64,000 nt of DNA from Alteromonas mediterranea DE (GTDB lineage: Bacteria; Pseudomonadota; Gammaproteobacteria; Enterobacterales; Alteromonadaceae), in assembly GCF_000020585.3 (NCBI RefSeq), contig NC_011138.3, positions 4,394,072-4,458,071 of the forward strand. The letters run 5' to 3'. The notes under the pieces are model-generated. The model ran no database searches, was not told where the DNA came from, and saw nothing but the letters and a program-made list of their open reading frames with translations. Shown piece by piece: positions 63,232 to 64,000 of the stretch. Each line of letters opens with the position of its first letter. The first letter of the stretch is position 1. Position numbers and translations under genes: made by a program.

Positions 63232-64000
63232 TTAGGTCGCGACAGAACGTTCGAAAAAACTGTTCACATCAATTTTGTAATCGGAGGCAATAACGGCTTT
63301 AGCGATACTCACTGTCTTATCGAGCGCAAGATCGATATCTCTGGGGGGCAGGTAATGGTTATTTCGCACAGAAAAGAACTCTTTTACCAGCGGCGTTAGC
63401 GGAGAGTCTCGCTGTTCCAACACCATGCCAAGCCTGTCATTTGATAGTAAAACAAGGCTACCAACAGGGTATACGCCAAGACATTTGATAAACTGCTGTA
63501 CAAGCGTTTGATCAAGGCGGGTAGGGGCATCGCTCATCAAAATCGAAAAGGCTTTTTGGCTAGACATACCTGATTTATAGACACGGTCAGCGGTAAGGGC
63601 ATCGTACATATCGGCAATGGCCAACATTCGCCCTGCTTTACTTATTGCGTTCCCTTTAGTACCTGCAGGGTAACCAAGGCCATCTAGCCGTTCATGGTGC
63701 TCACTGATTGCTCTAATGAGAGGAGCCGCTATATCAGTGCTTTTTAGGTAATCAACACCGTGTTTTACATGCCCTTTCATGATCTCCATCTCACTATCGG
63801 TTAGCCGACCAGGTTTATGAAGAATCTCATCGGGGATTTTAATTTTTCCTAAATCATGAAGAAAGCCGGCATAAGAGAGATCTTGAACGTCCTCTTCAGA
63901 CATTCCCAAAAACTTACCGAAGTTAGCCAATAAGATAGCGACATTAAGAGAATGCTCTAACAGGTAATCGTCTTTTTCGCGTATTTTGGTTAGGCAGAGT
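63232..64000 (-). CDS. HD-GYP domain protein, C-terminal part
   Basis: About 255 residues of an HD-GYP phosphodiesterase. The reading frame runs off the window edge (first visible residues LCLTKIREKDDYLLEHSLNV), so the start is missing. It shows FLHDLGKIKIPDEIL (HD metal ligands), HHERLDGLGYP (the GYP motif) and ADMYDALTADR. Members degrade cyclic di-GMP, here probably with an N-terminal DUF3391 or sensory part beyond the window. Confidence 0.88.
   Translation of the reverse strand, partial: LCLTKIREKDDYLLEHSLNVAILLANFGKFLGMSEEDVQDLSYAGFLHDLGKIKIPDEILHKPGRLTDSEMEIMKGHVKHGVDYLKSTDIAAPLIRAISEHHERLDGLGYPAGTKGNAISKAGRMLAIADMYDALTADRVYKSGMSSQKAFSILMSDAPTRLDQTLVQQFIKCLGVYPVGSLVLLSNDRLGMVLEQRDSPLTPLVKEFFSVRNNHYLPPRDIDLALDKTVSIAKAVIASDYKIDVNSFFERSVAT

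Overview
The window is chromosomal DNA of a marine gammaproteobacterium, most likely Alteromonas or a close relative (Alteromonadales). The basis is the protein-level resemblance of IlvD, IlvC, TamA/TamB, RNase PH, PyrE and YicC to gammaproteobacterial homologues, the E. coli-like ilv/yifB and yicC-rph-pyrE neighbourhoods, and many envelope genes of a type common in Alteromonadales. No rRNA, tRNA or CRISPR array was seen.

Left core (1-33.3 kb): the ilvD start, yicG, comM (yifB), and the divergent ilvY/ilvC pair with a candidate IlvY operator. Next come a Bcr/CflA-type exporter, a truncated S9 peptidase remnant, the outer-membrane assembly operon tamA-tamB, an ECF sigma factor with a membrane partner, metabolic genes (DMT transporter, 2-hydroxyacid dehydrogenase, thioesterase, proB), an M1 metallopeptidase coupled to a DUF6702 protein, an ABC1 kinase, DUF3014/DUF1285 genes, an exported amidohydrolase, a VTT-domain protein, a small operon under a Fur-box-like site, and tusA-pyrE-rph facing yicC.

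Island (33.29-58.06 kb): a 24,763-bp genomic island sits exactly at the 3' end of yicC, between 175-bp direct repeats that differ at only three positions. This is the site used by mobilizable genomic islands of the MGIVflInd1 type. It carries a P4-type integrase and an AlpA-like factor, two HipBA-like modules, HigBA, a TOTE-type primase-helicase next to iteron-like repeats, a DUF927 ATPase, a fused HsdM-S/HsdR type I R-M system, and a Hachiman-like HamA/HamB pair in the same operon as the R-M genes. A MerR-methyltransferase fusion and two proteins of unknown function complete it. The load is mostly anti-phage defence, toxin-antitoxin and replication/mobility.

Right of the island (58.06-60.2 kb): the right repeat is followed not by ordinary chromosome but by the decayed left end of a second, related island. 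It is a chimera of a broken higB and the post-alpA region, joined by two microhomology deletions, and ends in a class II Fic gene. A 52-codon tryptophan-halogenase tail follows. Core sequence resumes with a LacI regulator, an NTF2-like secreted protein, an OmpA-family lipoprotein and the C-terminal part of an HD-GYP protein that runs off the window.

Most exciting candidates: the R-M/Hachiman operon, the primase-helicase with its repeat cluster (a possible island replication origin), and the fossil tandem island with its conserved TGTCGA operator cluster.
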